Assembly: GCA_004564215.1 (NCBI GenBank)
Contig: CP024846.1
Location: 310,001-374,000, forward strand
Direction of reading: 5' to 3'
DNA length: 64,000 bases
Source: Beijerinckiaceae bacterium
Lineage (GTDB): Bacteria; Pseudomonadota; Alphaproteobacteria; Rhizobiales; Beijerinckiaceae
Position numbers and translations under genes: made by a program. Below the pieces are notes generated by a model. It was not told the origin of the DNA. It did not search any database and saw nothing but the letters and a program-made list of their open reading frames with translations. Positions 60,620 through 64,000 of the stretch are shown here, piece after piece. Each line of letters starts with the position of its first letter. The first letter of the stretch is position 1.

Positions 60620-61909
60620 TCAACTGATTGCGCGGTGTGTCGTGGGCGTTTCTGTAGTGACGTACTCGATCGCCCGTAGAATTCGGCCCGAGGCGCCGCC
60701 AAACGTCTCCGCGGTTTGAGCGGCGGCCCGCGCCATCGCCCGCAGCTTGGTATTATCGGACAGAAGCAGAGCCAATTGCGCTGCGAGAGAATCCGCATCC
60801 GAAATCATTGCTCCGCCCCCCACTCTATCGAGCGCGGCATAAATTTCTTCAAAATCTTCGACGTCGGGACCGTGCAGAACCGCGCAGCCAAGTTTTGCCG
60901 CCTCAACCGGGTTTCGCCCCCCGCCAAAGGCCAGGGATTTGCCGGCAAAGATCACACCCGCGATCCGGTAGAACAGACCCGCCTCGCCGCTCGTCGGAGC
61001 GATGAAGATTTCCGGCAAAGACCCACTATCGCGATCGCCAAGCCCCACGGCCAGCCCCATTTTTGCAGCGGCCTGGGTGATTTCAAAACCACGTTTGGGG
61101 CTGTGCGGAACGATCACGCTCAAGAGGTCCGGAAATTGCCGGACAAGGCGGCGATGCGCCACCAATGCAATCTCTTCCTCGCCGGGATAGACGCCATCGG
61201 CAACCCAAACCGGCCGGGTTCCAATTCGCGCCATCAGACGGGCTAACGAGGGCTGATCGGCGGGCAGCGGCACAAGATCATATTTGAGGCGGCCAACCAC
61301 CTGAACCTTTTGCGCGCCGAGTTTCGCAAACCACGTCGCGTCCGTCTCCGTTTGGGTGAGGCAAACATCGAAGCGCCGCATGAGCGGACCCACAAAGGCA
61401 GAAAATTTGCGCAAAAAGGCAAACGACCCCTCGGAGAGACGCGCATCGACAAGCACGAGTGGAATTCCGCGCCGACTCGCCTCGACGATCATATTGGGAA
61501 GAAGCGCGGCTTCCGCGATCAGGATGATATCGGGTTGCCAATGGTCGAGGAACCGCGACATGAATTGCGGTGTATCAAGCGGCGCGAATTGGTGCAGAGT
61601 GGTTGGCGGAGAGCGCGAGTCCCGTAGACGGCTTGGAACGCCGCGTCCGGTCGAAATGAGCGTACCGAAGCCAAGTGTTCCCAGCTTTTCAAGAAGCGGC
61701 GTCAGGCTCTGGGCCTCCACCGCGCTTGCCGCATGCACCAAGGCAAGCCCGCCTTTCGGTCGCGGCAAGCCTGGCCAGCCTAGCCGCTCGCGGCGCCTGG
61801 CAAAGTCCTCGTGCCCAAGCTTCGCCCGCCAGTAGACGACAAGCGGTCCGATCAACCCAAAGCCTGCGCTTGCCCATCGATACATAGCGAGCAGCGGCGA
61901 TGCCTTCAC
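60620..61909 (-). CDS. waaA: Kdo transferase-like protein (WaaA family), divergent
   Basis: The 429-residue glycosyltransferase matches 3-deoxy-D-manno-octulosonic acid transferase, which adds Kdo to lipid A precursor. The N-terminal membrane helix (about 8-26) and the RRRERLGWPGLP region fit. The active-site Glu region reads HAASAVEAQSL, where SVGE is usual, and the E-T-E-LWPN motif reads AEAALLPN. FGGGRNPVEAAKLG is near the C-terminus. The divergence from the family consensus at these sites leaves some doubt about activity. It lies downstream of DUF4170 and cysQ. Confidence 0.82.
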   Translation of the reverse strand: MKASPLLAMYRWASAGFGLIGPLVVYWRAKLGHEDFARRRERLGWPGLPRPKGGLALVHAASAVEAQSLTPLLEKLGTLGFGTLISTGRGVPSRLRDSRSPPTTLHQFAPLDTPQFMSRFLDHWQPDIILIAEAALLPNMIVEASRRGIPLVLVDARLSEGSFAFLRKFSAFVGPLMRRFDVCLTQTETDATWFAKLGAQKVQVVGRLKYDLVPLPADQPSLARLMARIGTRPVWVADGVYPGEEEIALVAHRRLVRQFPDLLSVIVPHSPKRGFEITQAAAKMGLAVGLGDRDSGSLPEIFIAPTSGEAGLFYRIAGVIFAGKSLAFGGGRNPVEAAKLGCAVLHGPDVEDFEEIYAALDRVGGGAMISDADSLAAQLALLLSDNTKLRAMARAAAQTAETFGGASGRILRAIEYVTTETPTTHRAIS

Positions 61910-61981
61910 GGCCGGCCCTTGGGGGTCACAAGGAAAGCCCCTTCACGCGCTCCTGGTTGAATGAAGAATGGGTCATTGCGC

Positions 61982-62218
61982 TCACGCATTTTCCTTGGAC
62001 GGATCGAGCAATCGATACAAATGCGCCACGAAATAACGCATATGGGCGTTGTCGACGGTCGCCTGCGCCTTGGCTTTCCAGGCTTGCGTCGCGGACTCAT
62101 AGTCCGGAAAAATGCCAACGATGTCGATCTTCGACAAATCGCGAAATTCAGTACCGCCCAAATCCTTAAGTTCGCCACCGAAAACAAAGTGGAGAAGCTG
62201 CTTATCGTTCGTGCTCAT
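61982..62218 (-). CDS. DUF4170 family protein
   Basis: The 78-residue protein is a DUF4170 member (LLHFVFGGELKDLGGTEFRDLSKIDIVGIFPDYESATQAWKAKAQATVDNAHMRYFVAHLYRLLDP). The function is unknown. It stands between cysQ and waaA on the same strand, as in many Rhizobiales, and is thus probably linked to envelope synthesis by location only. Confidence 0.92.
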   Translation of the reverse strand: MSTNDKQLLHFVFGGELKDLGGTEFRDLSKIDIVGIFPDYESATQAWKAKAQATVDNAHMRYFVAHLYRLLDPSKENA

Positions 62219-62322
62219 GAGCTTCCTATCCGAAACATTCCTGCGAAGGCTCGTGAAACTGTCCCGTATCCTTGGCCTTTGTCGTCCCTTACGCCAAATT
62301 CTGCCTCAACTTTTGCCAATTA

Positions 62323-63150
62323 TCACGGCCGGGCTCCGATCATCGCCTGGCGCGCCGCCGCGGTGACTTCGGCGTGGATTTGCGCCGGGGCTGCGGTGAG
62401 AAGGCCGTGGCGGGTATCACGGAGATTATAGACAATCGCGCATCCATCGAGGCTTGCCAACCGTCCTCCTGCTTCATGAAGAATGAGATCGGCCGCCGCA
62501 ATATCCCAATCATGCGAATTCGCCGACGCGAAACCGGCGTCCAGCGCACCTGAGGCGACATTGGCGATGCGCATCGCCAAGGATGGAATTTTAGGCTGCA
62601 AATCGAACTGAAGCCCAACCTGATGAAGCCGCTCAGCTAGAAAAACCGGCGCCGCCACTTTCGCACCAGCCCCCATGGCGTCAAGTTTGGAAACCGCGAT
62701 CGTTCTGCCATTGAGACGCGCGCCCTCGCCTTTGATCGCGACATAGGTTTCGCCCAGCGCCGGGGCGTGCACAATGCCGATGAGCGGACGACCGAGTTCC
62801 ACCAGGGCCACCGCGACGGCCCAGCTGCGGTGCCCGGTCATGAAACCGCGCGTGCCGTCGATCGGATCGACGATGAACACCAGATCTTTCGAAAGCCGCG
62901 CCGAGCTATCCTCGGTTTCCTCGGAAAGCCAGCCCGCCTCCGGGAGGAGAGCCGCCAGATGCTGCTTTAAATATTGATCGACGAGATAATCTGCTTGAGT
63001 AACAGGCGAGCCGCCTTTTTTGTGCGAAATCCCGGCGTTGGTAGCCTCGCCCGGCCGAAAATAGGCCAGCGCCAGCTCTCCGGCGCCCCGGGTAGCTTCC
63101 ACGAAGGAGGCGACAAGGCCCTCCCGATGCGAGATCGAAACCAAAGCCAT
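62323..63150 (-). CDS. cysQ: 3'(2'),5'-bisphosphate nucleotidase (inositol monophosphatase family)
   Basis: The 275-residue Mg/Li-type phosphatase has the metal motif of the family: GGSPVTQAD, WLSEETED, VDPIDGTRGF and NSHDWDIAAADLI. CysQ converts adenosine 3',5'-bisphosphate to AMP and keeps sulfate assimilation running; inositol monophosphatase is the closest alternative. It heads the cysQ-DUF4170-waaA group. ATG 63150 starts MALVSISHREGLVASF. Confidence 0.92.
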   Translation of the reverse strand: MALVSISHREGLVASFVEATRGAGELALAYFRPGEATNAGISHKKGGSPVTQADYLVDQYLKQHLAALLPEAGWLSEETEDSSARLSKDLVFIVDPIDGTRGFMTGHRSWAVAVALVELGRPLIGIVHAPALGETYVAIKGEGARLNGRTIAVSKLDAMGAGAKVAAPVFLAERLHQVGLQFDLQPKIPSLAMRIANVASGALDAGFASANSHDWDIAAADLILHEAGGRLASLDGCAIVYNLRDTRHGLLTAAPAQIHAEVTAAARQAMIGARP

Positions 63151-63375
63151 TTGCCAGAAATGAGGACAGGTTCTCCCGCTTATCCTGCTGCAGTGCGGGA
63201 AACAAGCATTTCCAAGGCGTGCCCTCTTTCGCCGTTCTTGAATTCTCGACCCGACAAGCGTTGCAAAAATATCGACGAAAACTGGTTTACTCTTGATTCA
63301 CCTAAGAATTTAGCGATTTGGATCCGCTCCCAACCCAAACTCGTCTTTTCATGAAGTCAGAGGTCAATCGCTCAA

Positions 63376-63858
63376 ATGCAAACGGCACAACTCCCCTTCG
63401 GCCAAGTCTTCGCGGCACAGCTTGCCGAGGATGCGCGCGCGGATGGCGGACGGCGCATGATTCTCCTTGGACCGCGCTACGTCACGATCAAGCGGCGCCT
63501 CCAAGGAGTGAAAATGCATCTCCGTGTGCCGGTCCAGAACTATCTGGGGGTTGTTCTCTCCTGCGAAAAACGGGGCGACCGGGCGTTCTTTCGCGTGCAT
63601 CTTTCGCATTGCGATCCCGAACTCTGCGTGACATTGCGCGAGTCGAGCGATCAAAGCGACAGCATCGAGGCATGGCACCATTGGGCGGCGTTCTTCACCA
63701 TGCCCGCCCTTGTCGAAAGCGGCCGCCGCCGGTGGGAAGTTTTGACATTCTGCCCCCGCGCCCCCGCCGGTTCCATGCCGGCCCTTCCGCCTGTCCGGCG
63801 CCCCGGCAGGACACGGCGGCGAACGCTGCTTCGAAACAGAGGACGGTGCCGGCGATAA
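63376..63858 (+). CDS. DUF6101-like protein
   Basis: The 160-residue protein resembles the Rhizobiales DUF6101 proteins: ITIKRRLQGVKMHLRVPVQNYLGVVLS-like strand pattern, FRVHLSHCDPELCVTL and AWHHWAAFFTMPALVE (about residues 35-120), then a basic, low-complexity tail (PVRRPGRTRRRTLLRNRGRCRR). The function is unknown. ATG 63376 follows a 225-bp gap after the divergent cysQ. The identification rests on remembered pattern and is moderate. Confidence 0.78.
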   Translation: MQTAQLPFGQVFAAQLAEDARADGGRRMILLGPRYVTIKRRLQGVKMHLRVPVQNYLGVVLSCEKRGDRAFFRVHLSHCDPELCVTLRESSDQSDSIEAWHHWAAFFTMPALVESGRRRWEVLTFCPRAPAGSMPALPPVRRPGRTRRRTLLRNRGRCRR

Positions 63859-64000
63859 GCCTAGACTAATCGGGGCGGCAGTACTGATGGCCACGAATGA
63901 TTCGACAGCAATGAATCAAAATGGGCCGGCAAATAAGACGGGTGCGTCTTCGTTGAAGTCACACTCCAGGTAGTTCAATTCCAAACGGCGGAAAGACTAT

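Noticed and set aside
63887..63973. 28-codon frame near the right end (starting ATG GCC ACG AAT)
   Set aside because: Too short with no ribosome site visible; the sequence after it runs out of the window, so nothing can be supported.
1..64000. CRISPR arrays, insertion sequences, prophage genes, rRNA operon
   Set aside because: No regularly spaced repeats, transposase, integrase, capsid, tail or rRNA sequence was recognised; only the repeats listed and the att relic point to mobility.

Overview
The window is chromosomal DNA of an alphaproteobacterium, most likely of the order Rhizobiales (Hyphomicrobiales). Beijerinckiaceae is my best guess but is not proven. The evidence is a circularly permuted two-piece tmRNA, an NDUFS4-type complex I accessory protein, the dat/hfq/hflX/mazG neighbourhood, alphaproteobacterial small families (DUF2093, DUF3126, DUF4169, DUF4170, DUF6101-like), the SspB/tmRNA pair and GC-rich coding sequence. 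Almost the whole length is coding. No rRNA, CRISPR array, intact insertion sequence or prophage was seen.

Layout: 0-2 kb has the end of a cold-shock protein, a DUF192 protein, tRNA-Pro(TGG), the NDUFS4-like gene and tRNA-Arg(TCT). 2-9.5 kb has rlpA, then a tight housekeeping operon of a D,D-carboxypeptidase, tmk, holB, metG, tatD and a metallo-beta-lactamase-fold hydrolase. 9.8-14.4 kb has a double cold-shock protein, mazG, hflX, hfq and a D-amino acid aminotransferase. 14.7-18 kb is a three-gene periplasmic set of diheme peroxidase, Tat-exported metallophosphoesterase and monoheme cytochrome c. 18-21 kb carries der and a YfgM-like protein, and 21-24 kb a seven-helix membrane patatin. 24.2-29.4 kb is an accessory block of two alpha/beta hydrolases, a GMC oxidoreductase, DUF302 and MarR. 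It is bracketed by a direct repeat of the 3' end of guaA, so it looks like the remnant of an island integrated at guaA.

29-37 kb has guaA, a short-chain dehydrogenase, a ChbG/HpnK-like deacetylase, a dolichol-phosphate-type glycosyltransferase, murJ and a mercury uptake locus (merR opposite merT-merP-AhpD-like, without merA). 37-44 kb has an M20 peptidase, a D-2-hydroxyacid dehydrogenase, a tautomerase, a SPOR-like membrane protein and a UvrD helicase. 43.6-45.1 kb holds trans-translation and proteolysis genes: ssrA tmRNA (tag ANDNYAPVAVAA), its adaptor sspB, DUF4169 and a ribbon-helix-helix protein. thyA, an HxlR regulator with a divergent membrane protein, and an unfamiliar four-gene operon of all-beta proteins follow (48.2-50.5 kb). 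50-59 kb has an EamA transporter, folA, hflK-hflC, a glutaryl-CoA-type dehydrogenase, a gamma carbonic anhydrase, a duplicated DUF3126 protein and cysE. The end carries cysQ, DUF4170 and waaA, plus an AT-rich two-gene insertion with a HEPN-like motif that could be a defence pair.

Two families of structured intergenic repeats (108 bp and 113 bp, two copies each) occur; both 113-bp copies begin inside the stop codon of the preceding gene. Regulatory sites that can be read directly include a mer operator with the 19-bp spacer, a perfect palindrome over the -10 of the MarR gene, paired direct repeats upstream of the HxlR gene and a consensus-like ssrA promoter.
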